NCBI GenBank assembly: GCA_900489925.1
Contig: UEHQ01000012.1
Location: 434,001 to 498,000, forward strand
Reading direction: 5' to 3'
DNA from: Hyphomicrobiales bacterium
GTDB taxonomy: Bacteria > Pseudomonadota > Alphaproteobacteria > Rhizobiales > Rhizobiaceae
Length of the DNA: 64,000 nucleotides
The notes below the pieces were generated by a model that worked only from the letters and a program-made list of their open reading frames with translations, did not search any database and had not been told where the DNA came from. This document shows, one piece after another, positions 46,322 through 55,769 of this stretch. Position numbers and translations under genes: made by a program. Position 1 is the stretch's first letter; each line of letters opens with the position of its first letter.

Positions 46322-46663
46322 ATGAGCCGCGACACCCTCTTTCTCATCGCCCCCGGCTTCTCGGATCCGAAACAGCCCGGCCAGACCTTCGTCTGCCCGC
46401 ATTGCAACGCCATCGAGGGGTTGCTTGCAAGTTTCCCCGAGCTGGCGAGCCGTCTCGACATCCACCGCGTTCCCTTTCCCCGTCCACGCACGCGGGTGAT
46501 CGAGGCGGTGGGCGAGGAGAACCAGTCCCTGCCGGTGCTGGTGCTTGCCTCCAACCCGCCGCCCGACGCCGCGGACTGGAAAGGCAAGCGCTTCGTCTCC
46601 AAGACCAACCACATCCTCGAGCTTCTCGCCGAGCGACACGGCTTTCCGCGACTGCACGACTGA
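46322..46663 (+). CDS. DUF3088 family protein
   Basis: 113 residues: SRDTLFLIAPGFSDPKQPGQTF, then VCPHCNAIEGLLASFPELA and VGEENQSLPVLVLA. The CPHC motif and short alpha/beta layout look thioredoxin-like, but Pro-His between two Cys is the only redox hint. Function unknown. Between an LLM monooxygenase and a DszC-like gene in one operon, spaced 10 and 13 bases, so a role in the same sulfur or flavin chemistry is inferred. Confidence 0.85.
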   Translation: MSRDTLFLIAPGFSDPKQPGQTFVCPHCNAIEGLLASFPELASRLDIHRVPFPRPRTRVIEAVGEENQSLPVLVLASNPPPDAADWKGKRFVSKTNHILELLAERHGFPRLHD

Positions 46664-46676
46664 CGGAGGAACGACG

Positions 46677-47897
46677 ATGACCGTAAAGCCCGCAGGCTTC
46701 GAACCAGCCGCACTGCCGCCCGTGCTCTTCGAGCCGGACCGAAGCGATCCCTATCTCGCCAAGGCCGTCGAACTTCGCGACATCTTCGCAACCGATGCCG
46801 TCGAGCGCGATCAACAAGGCGGGCGTCCCACCGAGCAGGTGCGCTTGCTCAAGGAAAGCGGCCTCGTCAACCTCGTCATTCCCAAGGAATTCGGCGGCGA
46901 GGGACAGCCTTATTCCACGGCGCTGCGGGTCGTGCGCGAATTCGCCAAGGTCGACGGCTCGCTTGGCCATCTCTTCGGCTATCACTTCAGCCCGATCCAG
47001 AATGCCCTGACCAATGTCAACGACGAACGCCTGGCCGCGATCCTGCGTCGCTCGGCCGAAGGTCGCTGGTTATGGGGCAACACCACGAACAGCTTCTCCA
47101 AGAGCCTCTTCGGCAGGAAGGTCGAAGGCGGCGTTCTGTTGAACGGTTATCGCCCCTTCGCCTCCGGCTCGCATGTGGCCGACTATCTGATGGTCGCGTG
47201 GGAGGACGAGGCGACGAATGCCCGAAGCTTCGCCTATATCCCCGCCAACCGGGCCGGCATCACGATCGCCGACGACTGGGACGGGATCGGCCAGCGGCAG
47301 ACCGGCAGCGGCCGCGTCTTCTACAAGGATGTCTCGATCACGGATGCCGAAATCCTGCCGGAACGTCCGAAGGACGCCATATCGCTGCTGGCGCCCCAGC
47401 AACAGCAGAGCGTTCTTCTCAACGTCTTCATCGGCAGCGCCCAGGGCGCCCTTATCGCTGCGCGCGACTACACCATCACGAAATCCCGCCCCTGGATCTA
47501 TTCGGGCGTCGAGCGCCATGCCGACGATCCCTGGATCAAGCGGCAATACGGCGAGCTCTGGACCAAGTTACAAGCCGCCACAGCACTCGCCGACCGCGCC
47601 TTGACCGCCATCGACGCCGCCTATGCCAGGGGCCCGGCGCTGACGGCCGAAGAGCGCGGCGCCACCGCAATCGCGGTCGCCGCGGCCAATGTGCTGGCCG
47701 GCAAGGTCGCGCTTGAGGTCACCAGCGAGATATTCGAGGTGATGGGCGCGCGCTCGGCCGTGCGCCCCTATGGCTTCGACCGCTTCTGGCGCAATGTCCG
47801 CATCCACACCCTCCACAATCCGGCCGAGTACAAGACCCGCAACGTCGGTTCATGGTTCCTGACCGGCGACTATCCCGAGCCGGGTGTGTTCCAATGA
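46677..47897 (+). CDS. DszC-like acyl-CoA dehydrogenase-fold flavoprotein (paralogue)
   Basis: 406 residues from the ATG at 46677 (GGAGGA upstream). Near-parallel to the protein at 43763: VERDQQGGRPTEQVRLLKESGL, REFAKVDGSLGHLFGYHF, NGYRPFASGSHVADYLMVAW, DDWDGIGQRQTGSGRVFY, FDRFWRNVRIHTLHNPAEYK. The pair brackets the LLM enzyme, so they probably arose by duplication and may differ in substrate. Confidence 0.9.
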   Translation: MTVKPAGFEPAALPPVLFEPDRSDPYLAKAVELRDIFATDAVERDQQGGRPTEQVRLLKESGLVNLVIPKEFGGEGQPYSTALRVVREFAKVDGSLGHLFGYHFSPIQNALTNVNDERLAAILRRSAEGRWLWGNTTNSFSKSLFGRKVEGGVLLNGYRPFASGSHVADYLMVAWEDEATNARSFAYIPANRAGITIADDWDGIGQRQTGSGRVFYKDVSITDAEILPERPKDAISLLAPQQQQSVLLNVFIGSAQGALIAARDYTITKSRPWIYSGVERHADDPWIKRQYGELWTKLQAATALADRALTAIDAAYARGPALTAEERGATAIAVAAANVLAGKVALEVTSEIFEVMGARSAVRPYGFDRFWRNVRIHTLHNPAEYKTRNVGSWFLTGDYPEPGVFQ

Positions 47898-47912
47898 GCC
47901 TGGATGGCGGCT

Positions 47913-48923
47913 TTACTCGGCCGCCATCATGTCGGCCGCCGGTCGGATACGGCGTGCGATGATCTCGTCCATCGTCTGCAGCGCTCGCGCCTCGGCAAGC
48001 AGCCACTCGCGAAACAGATCGACGCGCATCAGCCGCGCCGTATGTGCCGTGGTCGCGAAGAAGTAGGAGGAGCTGACCGGCTGCGGCACGCCGAAGGGGC
48101 TGACCAGCCGCCCCGAGCGAATATCGGCTTCCGCCAGCCTGATCTTTCCGAGCCCCAACCCCTGCCCCGCCAGCGCGGCATCGAGAACCAGCGACGACTG
48201 GTTGAGACGGAAACCACCCTGCGACGGACGATAGGAAAGCCCGGCAGCACGCAGCCAACCGCTCCAGTCCGGGCCGGATTGATCACGCTCGGCCCCCTCT
48301 TCGTGCAGCAGCGGCACATCCTCGATCGCCTCCGGCTTGCCCCACAATCCATGGGTATCAGCAAACTCAGGGCTGCAGACCGGCAGCGCGGCTTCGGAAA
48401 AGAGATGATCGACGATTAGCCCAGGATACGGCCCGCTGCCGTAGCGGATCACGCAATCGGCGTCGCCGGCATCGAGGTTGATCAGCTGTGTCGATGCATC
48501 GACCAGCACCTGCAACCCGGGAGCAGCACGGCGCAGCGCATCCAGCCGCGGGATCAGCCATTTGCTGGCGAAGGACGGAGCGACGGATATGCGGATCGGC
48601 TGCTCATCGTCACTCTGGACGAACTGCGCCATGGCGGCGAGAACGGCGTCGAAAGCGCCGGTCAATCCGGGAACCAAAGCCAGCCCGGCTGGTGTCAGAT
48701 GTAATTGGCCCCGCACGCGATTGAAAAGCGGCTGGCCGAGGTAATCCTCCAGCAGGCGAATCTGCTGGCCGACCGCTGCCGAGGTCACATGCAGTTCTTC
48801 GGCGGCGCGAACGAAGTTCAGGTGTCTTGCGGTCGCGACGAAGGCCCGCAGCGATGTCAACGGCGGTAGCCGCGCAAGCGTCGGCTGGATTGTCTTTCTG
48901 CGGGAGTCGGCGAACATGCTCAT
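47913..48923 (-). CDS. LysR family transcriptional regulator (GcvA-like)
   Basis: About 336 residues. N-terminal HTH: LPPLTSLRAFVATARHLNFVRAAEELHVTSAAVGQQIRLLEDYLGQPLFNR; effector domain with IRISVAPSFASKWLIPRLDAL, DADCVIRYGSGPYPGLIVDHLF. A TTG six codons upstream could also start the frame; ATG at 48921-48923 is preferred. It lies between the DszC-like operon (convergent) and the divergent SBP 2 gene, so it is the likely local activator. Confidence 0.9.
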   Translation of the reverse strand: MSMFADSRRKTIQPTLARLPPLTSLRAFVATARHLNFVRAAEELHVTSAAVGQQIRLLEDYLGQPLFNRVRGQLHLTPAGLALVPGLTGAFDAVLAAMAQFVQSDDEQPIRISVAPSFASKWLIPRLDALRRAAPGLQVLVDASTQLINLDAGDADCVIRYGSGPYPGLIVDHLFSEAALPVCSPEFADTHGLWGKPEAIEDVPLLHEEGAERDQSGPDWSGWLRAAGLSYRPSQGGFRLNQSSLVLDAALAGQGLGLGKIRLAEADIRSGRLVSPFGVPQPVSSSYFFATTAHTARLMRVDLFREWLLAEARALQTMDEIIARRIRPAADMMAAE

Positions 48924-49207
48924 GAATTGATTGCACCACAAACCCGCCTATTAAGACGAGAACCGACTTTGCTTCCGTTCCCGCCGACGGAACATTTTCT
49001 TGCGCCGCAGGCACTGATCGGAGATGCAAAAACTCATTTTTGAGAATTGTCTATATTTTTAGTAGATTAAAGACATCCGACGACCACGGACGCGAAGTTT
49101 TCCTTTCCCGGACAAAGAGAAAAACATTCTTCCGGTTTTGCGCCACGCTGCCCGATGATGCCGGCGACGACGCTTCGATGGAGGCGTCCGCAATTCAGGG
49201 GGTATTC

Positions 49208-50824
49208 ATGGATATCAGCAGACGCCAACTCAACAGACTTCTCGCCACCACGGGGCTCATTTCGCTCCTGCCGCTCGACGCCTTCGCCGAGACTGCGGCC
49301 CCGACAAAGGGCGGCACCTTGAACTTCATCGTCGAGCCGGAGCCGCCGACAATCCTGGCGCTCGCCCATACCGCCGGCGGCACGCAGAAGGTCAGCCCAA
49401 AGATCACCGAGGGCCTGTTGACCTACGATTTCGACCTGACGCCGAAGCCGCAGCTCGCCACCGAATGGTCGATCAGCGACGACGGGTTGAACTACACCTT
49501 CAAGCTCCGCCCGAACGTGAAGTGGCATGACGGCAAGCCTTTCACATCGGACGATGTGGCCTATTCCATCGAACTTCTAAAGCAGGTTCACCCGCGTGGT
49601 CGCGGCACCTTCGCCAATGTCATCAAGGTCGAAACGCCTGACCCGCGCACCGCCGTGATCCGGCTTTCCAAGCCGGCTCCCTATCTCCTCAGCGCGCTCT
49701 ACGGGGCGGAATCGCCGATCGTGCCGAAGCATGTCTATGACGGCGTTGCGATCGCTGATGTGCCGACCAATCCGAACGGCAGCGCACCGATCGGCACCGG
49801 CCCCTTCGTCTTCAAGGAGTGGGTGCGCGGATCGCACATCATCCTCGAACGTAATCCTGACTACTGGGACGCCGGCAAGCCTTATCTCGACCAGGTCATC
49901 GTGCGCTTCGTGCCTGATGGTGCAGCCCGTGCGGCCGGTTTCGAGACCGGCGAATTCGACATCGGCGGCGACAATCCGATCCCTTTGAGCGATCTCGAGC
50001 GCGTCAAGGCGCTCCCCAATATAGCGGTCGATTCCCGCGGCTACGAGACCAAGGGCGACCAGACGCAGCTGATCTTCAATCTCGACAATGAGTATCTTAA
50101 GAACGTCAGCGTTCGCCGCGCCATCGCCCACGCGATCGACCTCGACGTCATCCTGAACACCGTCTGGTACGGTTATGGCCATGTGTCGCCGACTCCGATC
50201 AGCACCTTCCTGCCGCGCTACCTCGACACATCGATCAAGCCCTATGCCTTCGATCTGAAGGCGGCCGAACAATTGCTCGACGAGGCCGGCTACAAACGCG
50301 GCGCCGATGGCGTACGCTTCAACCTGCGCCTCACCCACAACTCCTACAATGAAGGCTTCAAGCGGGTCGCCGAATATCTGAAGCAGAACCTGACGCGGAT
50401 CGGCATCAACGCTACGATCGATTCCTACGACTTCTCCACCTACATCAAGAAGGTCTACACCGACCGTGCCTTCGACGTGACGGCCGAATATCTCGGCAAC
50501 CAGTTCGACCCAACGCTCGGCGTCCAGCGCATCTACTGGTCGAAGAACTTCAAGCTCGGCCTACCCTTCTCGAACGCCAGCCACTATGCCAACCCGGAGG
50601 TGGACAAGCTGCTCGAAGCCGCATCCGTCGAAATCGACGATGCGAAACGCAAAGAGCAGTTCTTCGCCTTCCAGAAGATCATTGCCGATGACGTGCCGGT
50701 CGTGAACCTGATCGCGCTCGAAAACGTCACCGTTTTCAACAAGCGGGTCAAGAACCACACGATCGGGGCGGAAGGCGTGCAGTCCAACTTCGCTGAGGTC
50801 TATATCAAGGATGGCGAAGGCTGA
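49208..50824 (+). CDS. ABC transporter substrate-binding protein, family 5 (receptor 2)
   Basis: 538 residues from the ATG at 49208 (AGGGGG six bases before). Signal MDISRRQLNRLLATTGLISLLPLDAFAE with twin Arg. Core phrases ITEGLLTYDFDLTPKPQLATEWSIS, LRPNVKWHDGKPFTSDDVAYS, GTGPFVFKEWVRGSHIILERNPDYWD, VYTDRAFDVTAEYLGNQFDPTLG. Stands alone, between LysR and a terminator; paralogue of receptors 1 and 3. Confidence 0.93.
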   Translation: MDISRRQLNRLLATTGLISLLPLDAFAETAAPTKGGTLNFIVEPEPPTILALAHTAGGTQKVSPKITEGLLTYDFDLTPKPQLATEWSISDDGLNYTFKLRPNVKWHDGKPFTSDDVAYSIELLKQVHPRGRGTFANVIKVETPDPRTAVIRLSKPAPYLLSALYGAESPIVPKHVYDGVAIADVPTNPNGSAPIGTGPFVFKEWVRGSHIILERNPDYWDAGKPYLDQVIVRFVPDGAARAAGFETGEFDIGGDNPIPLSDLERVKALPNIAVDSRGYETKGDQTQLIFNLDNEYLKNVSVRRAIAHAIDLDVILNTVWYGYGHVSPTPISTFLPRYLDTSIKPYAFDLKAAEQLLDEAGYKRGADGVRFNLRLTHNSYNEGFKRVAEYLKQNLTRIGINATIDSYDFSTYIKKVYTDRAFDVTAEYLGNQFDPTLGVQRIYWSKNFKLGLPFSNASHYANPEVDKLLEAASVEIDDAKRKEQFFAFQKIIADDVPVVNLIALENVTVFNKRVKNHTIGAEGVQSNFAEVYIKDGEG

Positions 50825-50848
50825 GGTGCGGTGGCGGGACCCGCACAG

Positions 50849-50876
50849 GAAAGGGGCGCCTCGCGGCGCCCCTTTC
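50849..50876. terminator. Bidirectional terminator hairpin
   Basis: GAAAGGGGCGCC, four-base loop TCGC, GGCGCCCCTTTC: 12 perfect pairs between the convergent SBP 2 and FAD-protein genes. Pyrimidine-rich ends on both strands. Confidence 0.8.
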
Positions 50877-50893
50877 TGCATTCAGAGATAAGA

Positions 50894-52309
50894 TCAGGCG
50901 ACGCGGATCGGCGTGAATTTCGCGAGGATGCGGTCGGCAAGCGCGATCGCCTGGGCGCGCTGCTCAGTGATCGAGCTCGATTCCCACGCAACGCCGCGCA
51001 GTGGATGACCGATGGCGCTGAGGTTGCGGTGAACAACCCCGTCCTCGTTGATGAGATCGCCTGCCGGCGTCGCATCGATGCCGTAGCCGGTGCTGTGAGG
51101 ACGAACCTCGCCGCTGGCGAGCAGGCTCTTCACGAAGGGGTCCGCGATGCGGCGCCAGTCATGCAGCTGATGCCCACGGCAATCGATCACGCCGTCGATG
51201 GACACAGTCTCGATATCAGCCCCCGTCTTCAGCCGGGCGGTGATATTGCCATCGTCCGCCGCAAATCCGAGGATACGCGCGCGGCCATGCGTCAGCCGGC
51301 CTTCTGCAATAACGCTCTCGACAACCTGGTGACTCTCCGGCGCCGAGCGATGCGCGGTCACGTCCCAGAAGGCCCTGAGATGCCGGGTGAACCGCAGCCG
51401 CTCGTGATCGCTGGCGCCCTGCCACAGCGAGAGAATATGCGGACGGATCGCCAGAGGCAGCCCCTGCCAATCCGCGCCATCAGCCGCTATCGCCCGCCGC
51501 TCCGCCTTGACGCGGCTTAGCAGTTCGCGCGCCGTCGCCGGCAACGGCCCATCGGCCAGGAAGTCGCGTGCCGCCTCGACGGTCCTGCGCCCTTCCACGA
51601 ACTGGCCACGGCGCGATACCACACGGTAGCGCCCGCGATAGCCCCTCGCCTCCATGCTGGCGATCGCATCGACCATCGACAGGCTGGAACCGATCAGCAG
51701 GATTTCGTTACAATCGATGAGCCGGTCAAGCGCGCGCGCGTCCCACGGATTGGCCGCGAAGCGCGGATGGCCGGCAAGTTGGGATTCTGTTGTCGATAGC
51801 CGGGGTTGGAAGGCGCCCAGCGCCAGCACGGCCTCGTCGGCCTCAACGACAGCGCCATCGGCCGTCGTGATCCGGACCCGGTTCGGCGCCGCCACAAGTG
51901 CCGATGCCGACGACTTTACATGCCGCAGCGTCGAACCGAGCCGTGCGTTGGCCACCGCGCGGGCGAGCTCGTCGCGAACATAGGTTCCGTAGAGATAGCG
52001 CGGCGGACTGCTTGAGCCCACCTCGCCCGGGGGCGTCCAACCGTGGGCCGGGCCATTCTGGACCAGCCAGCGCGGGAGATGGTCGGGATCTTCAGGATGG
52101 AGGGAGAATATCTCCGCCGGTCCGTTGACGAGATGGACCGGCTCCGGCGTACTGTAGGCAATGCCGCGACCGAGCTCCTCGCGCCGCTCGATGATGGTAA
52201 TCGCCAGCCGCACCTCGGTTCGGTCGAGCAGCTTGAGCGCGGTGACCGCGCCGGCAAAGCCGCCACCGACGATGGCGACGGAGTGATGCGGAATACGATC
52301 GATACGCAA
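50894..52309 (-). CDS. FAD/NAD(P)-binding protein (PF13454-type)
   Basis: 471 residues. Dinucleotide fold at the start: VAIVGGGFAGAVTALKLL (GxGxxG-like, 15-20), then IIERREELGRGIAYSTPEPVHLVNGPAE, a hallmark of this family, and a second motif GSSLSMVDAIASMEARG for NAD(P). C-term VIDCRGHQLHDWRRIADPFVKSLL. TTG start with AAAGGAGG five bases before. Start of the - strand run through the ABC transporter's 3' side; might provide reducing equivalents or act as an oxidase/monooxygenase. Function unproven. Confidence 0.87.
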   Translation of the reverse strand: MRIDRIPHHSVAIVGGGFAGAVTALKLLDRTEVRLAITIIERREELGRGIAYSTPEPVHLVNGPAEIFSLHPEDPDHLPRWLVQNGPAHGWTPPGEVGSSSPPRYLYGTYVRDELARAVANARLGSTLRHVKSSASALVAAPNRVRITTADGAVVEADEAVLALGAFQPRLSTTESQLAGHPRFAANPWDARALDRLIDCNEILLIGSSLSMVDAIASMEARGYRGRYRVVSRRGQFVEGRRTVEAARDFLADGPLPATARELLSRVKAERRAIAADGADWQGLPLAIRPHILSLWQGASDHERLRFTRHLRAFWDVTAHRSAPESHQVVESVIAEGRLTHGRARILGFAADDGNITARLKTGADIETVSIDGVIDCRGHQLHDWRRIADPFVKSLLASGEVRPHSTGYGIDATPAGDLINEDGVVHRNLSAIGHPLRGVAWESSSITEQRAQAIALADRILAKFTPIRVA

Positions 52310-52378
52310 TGAGCCTCCTTTCCCATCGGGATCGATGGGGCGTGATATGTCGTGCTCTGAAAAAGCGAGCGCATGCCC

Positions 52379-53341
52379 TTATGCGATCAGCCGGTCACGG
52401 TCGCGGCGGTGACCCTTCAGCAGTTCAAGGGCGTTTCGGCTGGCAGCCAACTCCGCCTCATGCTCGCTCAGTCCAGCCGCCCTAAAGGCTGCCGCCAGTC
52501 CGTCCTGCGTCGGGTCGTGCCCGAGGATCGGCCAGTCACTGCCGGTCAGTACGTGATCGACGCCAACAAGGCTGGTCACGAAACGAATGAAGCGCGCCTC
52601 AGCGGGCATGATGTCGATATAGAGATGGCGCCGCTTGTCGGCCGGTGCGTCGGTAAAGATGGATGGCAGTTCGCCGAAGGGGCCGGTTAGCGCGAGCACC
52701 GAAACCCCAAGGGCGGTAATGACGACCCGAAGCTCCGGCAATTCCTCGAACACGCCTGACGTCACCAGCGAGATCGCGGCGGCAGCGTTGATCGTGCCTC
52801 GGCTCAGGCGGGTGCCGAGCCGGCCGAGGCCCGATAGCTGCGTCGAAAGCGGTTCGGGATTGATCGGATGCAGGAAGACGGGAACACCGAGCTCCGCTGC
52901 GACCCGCAGTACAGGTCGCGCTTCCGGCGCATCGATCAGCCTGTCGCCCTTTGCGCTGTCGAGAAACAGACCGGACAGGTTGAGCTCGATAATGGCGCGC
53001 CGCGCCTCGGCCGCAGCTGCCTCACCGCCGAATGCATCCACGGTCGCTAGGGCAAAGAGGCGATCCGGACGGCGCGCAACCGTGGCGGCGAGATCGTCGT
53101 TCAGCCGGCGGCTGACGTCGCCGAGATCCGCATCGGGCGCCGCGACCATGGAGAGGGCAACCCCAATGACCCGCCGCGATATACCGGCCGCATCACTCTC
53201 GGCGATCAGTGCGTCGAGATCCGAGATCTTGGTGCCGATCCGTGCCCACAGCGGATCGAGCGGGCGACCGGGCGCCCGATAGACCTCCCAGCCCTGCGGC
53301 AGGAAATGCGTATGGAAATCGACGATATCGAGCTTGCTCAT
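52379..53341 (-). CDS. Amidohydrolase (ACMSD/metal-dependent TIM-barrel) family
   Basis: 320 residues. Metal motif DFHTHFLP (His10, His12), VPVFLHPINPE, and VLTGSDWPILGHD with the terminal Asp. These are the 2-amino-3-carboxymuconate-semialdehyde decarboxylase-like hydrolases/decarboxylases. Near the ACAD-like gene at 53375 and in the same direction (33 bases apart), so a processing role after oxygenation is likely, e.g. lactone or carboxylate cleavage (inference). Confidence 0.87.
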   Translation of the reverse strand: MSKLDIVDFHTHFLPQGWEVYRAPGRPLDPLWARIGTKISDLDALIAESDAAGISRRVIGVALSMVAAPDADLGDVSRRLNDDLAATVARRPDRLFALATVDAFGGEAAAAEARRAIIELNLSGLFLDSAKGDRLIDAPEARPVLRVAAELGVPVFLHPINPEPLSTQLSGLGRLGTRLSRGTINAAAAISLVTSGVFEELPELRVVITALGVSVLALTGPFGELPSIFTDAPADKRRHLYIDIMPAEARFIRFVTSLVGVDHVLTGSDWPILGHDPTQDGLAAAFRAAGLSEHEAELAASRNALELLKGHRRDRDRLIA

Positions 53342-53374
53342 GGTGACTCCGTAACGATCGCTGCATGGCAGGCT

Positions 53375-54616
53375 TTAGAAGACCCTGCCTTCCTCCAGGT
53401 GCGTCGTGGTTCCGTTGATGTAGAAGTCCCCGACCACGCGCGCCTTGTGCAGCAGCGGGTTGTGGTTGAGCACCGTGCGGATGTTGCGCCAGTGCCGGTC
53501 GAGGTTGAGATGGCGCGAGGTCGCGGAGCCGCCGCCGAGTTCGAAGACGTTGGTCGCGGCGGCCAATGCGATTTGCGAGGCGACGATCTGCGTGCGCGCC
53601 GTCGTCAGCGCGCTCTCGATCAGTGCCGCTTCGAGGGCCTGTGGATCGCCCGCACCGAAAAGCTCTGCCGTTTTGTCCAGCACGCGGGCGCTTTCGCGGA
53701 TCAGCGTATCGACGGCAAAGGAGCCGGCGGCGATCTCGCCCAGGATCTTCTGCACGAAGGGATCGACATTGGCGGTTTCGGCGGCGCTGTGGGCGGCCGA
53801 GCGTGCCTGCCGGCGGACATAATCGGTGCCGTCGGCCAGCGCGCCGCGTACCGCGCCCGCCATCGAGGCCGCGAGGTGGAGCTGCCGTAAGGTCGAGGTA
53901 TGGCGGCCGACCAGCGTGTTGAGCCCGCGCGTGGAAATCTCGTGCGGCAGCACCTCGACGTTATCGAGCAGCACGCTGCCGCTTGCCGTCAACCGCTGGC
54001 CCATGCCGTCCCAGTCGTCGAGGATCGAGATGCCGGGGCGATCGACGGGCAGCAACACACTCACGAACTCGCCGTCGTCGTTCCTGGCGCTGAAGGAGGC
54101 GAAGTCCGAGAAGGCCGTGCCCGTCGCATACCATTTGCGGCCGTTGAGCCGATAGTGATCACCCGACTTGGTCAACCGCGTCGTCACCTCGCCCGGGCGC
54201 TTGGTGCCCTGCTCGGTGTGCGCGCCACCGAAAAGCTTGCCCGATAGAACCCGGCTGAGCTGTGTGCGATCGATAGCCGTGTTGGGTGTGAGAATGAGGG
54301 TTTCGGTGAAGTTGAAATGGCTGCGCAGCGCATGCGCGACGTTCGAATCCGCCGTGCCGATCGCCATGATCATCTCGATATAATCGGCAACCGATCCGCC
54401 CGGTCCGCCGAGCGCGACGGGAATCCGCAGCGCCCCGAGCCCGGCTTCCTTGAACTGGTGGAAGGCTTCGAAGGGAAGTTCCCGCTCAAGGTCACGCTTG
54501 GCCGCTTCCTTCGCGATCTCCGCCACAAGCGTCGCGATCTTTGCCAGCAGTGTCGGGAGCTCGCCGACTTCTTGCGCGGCCGTGGAGGACAGTGATGCGG
54601 GGGCGGTATTCGGCAT
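53375..54616 (-). CDS. Acyl-CoA dehydrogenase-fold flavoprotein, DszC-like
   Basis: 413 residues. LPFEAFHQFKEAGLGALRIPVALGGPGG, TKSGDHYRLNGRKWYATGTAFSDF, ISILDDWDGMGQRLTASGSVLLDNVEV, LDRHWRNIRTVLNHNPLLHKARVVGDFYING. Closest inside the window to the protein at 39363. GAAGGG precedes the ATG. Belongs to the - strand series from the ABC transporter down to the FAD protein. Confidence 0.9.
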   Translation of the reverse strand: MPNTAPASLSSTAAQEVGELPTLLAKIATLVAEIAKEAAKRDLERELPFEAFHQFKEAGLGALRIPVALGGPGGSVADYIEMIMAIGTADSNVAHALRSHFNFTETLILTPNTAIDRTQLSRVLSGKLFGGAHTEQGTKRPGEVTTRLTKSGDHYRLNGRKWYATGTAFSDFASFSARNDDGEFVSVLLPVDRPGISILDDWDGMGQRLTASGSVLLDNVEVLPHEISTRGLNTLVGRHTSTLRQLHLAASMAGAVRGALADGTDYVRRQARSAAHSAAETANVDPFVQKILGEIAAGSFAVDTLIRESARVLDKTAELFGAGDPQALEAALIESALTTARTQIVASQIALAAATNVFELGGGSATSRHLNLDRHWRNIRTVLNHNPLLHKARVVGDFYINGTTTHLEEGRVF

Positions 54617-54653
54617 GCGGGACCCTTCTCGGCCGGGGAAAGAGTTTGGAGGA

Positions 54654-54672
54654 ACCCGCCTCAGCGGCGGGT
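54654..54672 (-). terminator. Hairpin after the aldo/keto reductase gene
   Basis: ACCCGCC, loop TCAGC, GGCGGGT, with partial extension GG/CC; 26 bases past the aldo/keto reductase stop. Only weakly T-rich beyond the stem. Confidence 0.5.
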
Positions 54673-54697
54673 CCCCGTTCTAATCAAGAGACCATGA

Positions 54698-55756
54698 TCA
54701 GGCGACGGCGCGTGCCAGCGGCACGACGTTGTCGGCGCCAGCTGCCGCGCTGCGCGGCACGCGACCTTCGACCGGATGGCTCGGATCGTTGAAGCCTGCG
54801 GTGGAGGGATGGCCGGTCGTGACCAGCCGGTCGACCAGCGCCTCGTCCTCGGCGTCGAGCTTGACGTCGAGCGCACGGATATAGCTGTCCCAATGCTCTT
54901 CCGTGCGCGGGCCTGTGATCGCGGCCGAAATCAGCTTGTTGTTCAGCACCCAGGCGAGCGCGAACTCGGTCGGCGAGATCCCCTTACGGACGGCGTGTGC
55001 GGCGATCTCGCTGGCGATGGCGATCGATTCAGGACGCCATTCGGTCTCGAGAATACGCTTGTCGCCGCGGCCGGCGCGGGTGTCGGCGGCAGGCTCCTTG
55101 CCCGGCTCGTACTTGCCGGTCAGCACGCCACGGGCGAGCGGCGAGTAGGAAACGACGCCGAGACCATAATGATGGGCGGCCGGCAGCTGCTCGGCTTCCG
55201 CGGTGCGGTTAACGATGTTGTAGAGCGGCTGGCTTGCCACTGGGCGGTCGATCCCGAGTTCATCGGCAAGCTGTGCGATCTCCGCGATGCGCCAGCCGCG
55301 GAAATTGGAAACCCCGAAGTAGCGCAGCTTGCCGGCGCGGATCAGGTCGGCGATCGCGCGCACGGGCTCTTCCAGCGGTGCGTCGAAGACGGCGCGGTGG
55401 AAATAGAGGATGTCGATATAGTCGGTATTGAGGCGACGGAGCGAATTCTCAACTGTCTCGATCACCCACTTGCGCGATTGGCCGCCGAGGTTCGGACCCT
55501 TCTTGTGCGAGTTGACGAACTTCGTCGCCAGCACCCAGTGATCGCGATGCGCCTTGATGCCCTTGCCGACAACCTCTTCCGACTTGCCGTCGTGATAGAC
55601 GTCGGCCGTATCGATGAAATTGATACCCTGCTCGCGCGCCTTGTCGATGATGCGGAACGCCACGTCGTCGGGCGTCGGCCCACCGAACATCATGGTTCCC
55701 AGGCTGAGCGGTGAAACCTTGAGCGCACTGCGCCCGAGATAGCGATAATCGACCAT
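54698..55756 (-). CDS. Aldo/keto reductase
   Basis: 352 residues. NADPH-dependent (beta/alpha)8 barrel: YRYLGRSALKVSPLSLGTMMFGG start, FIDTADVYHDGKSEEVVG (Asp, Tyr), WVLATKFVNSHKKG (Lys), ILYFHRAVFDAPLEE (His) and the cofactor loop YSPLARGVLTGKY. 13 bases after the DppF-like gene. Could reduce the carbonyl product left by desulfurisation of an alkyl sulfonate or sulfone (inference). Confidence 0.92.
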   Translation of the reverse strand: MVDYRYLGRSALKVSPLSLGTMMFGGPTPDDVAFRIIDKAREQGINFIDTADVYHDGKSEEVVGKGIKAHRDHWVLATKFVNSHKKGPNLGGQSRKWVIETVENSLRRLNTDYIDILYFHRAVFDAPLEEPVRAIADLIRAGKLRYFGVSNFRGWRIAEIAQLADELGIDRPVASQPLYNIVNRTAEAEQLPAAHHYGLGVVSYSPLARGVLTGKYEPGKEPAADTRAGRGDKRILETEWRPESIAIASEIAAHAVRKGISPTEFALAWVLNNKLISAAITGPRTEEHWDSYIRALDVKLDAEDEALVDRLVTTGHPSTAGFNDPSHPVEGRVPRSAAAGADNVVPLARAVA

Positions 55757-55769
55757 AGTCTTCTCCTTC

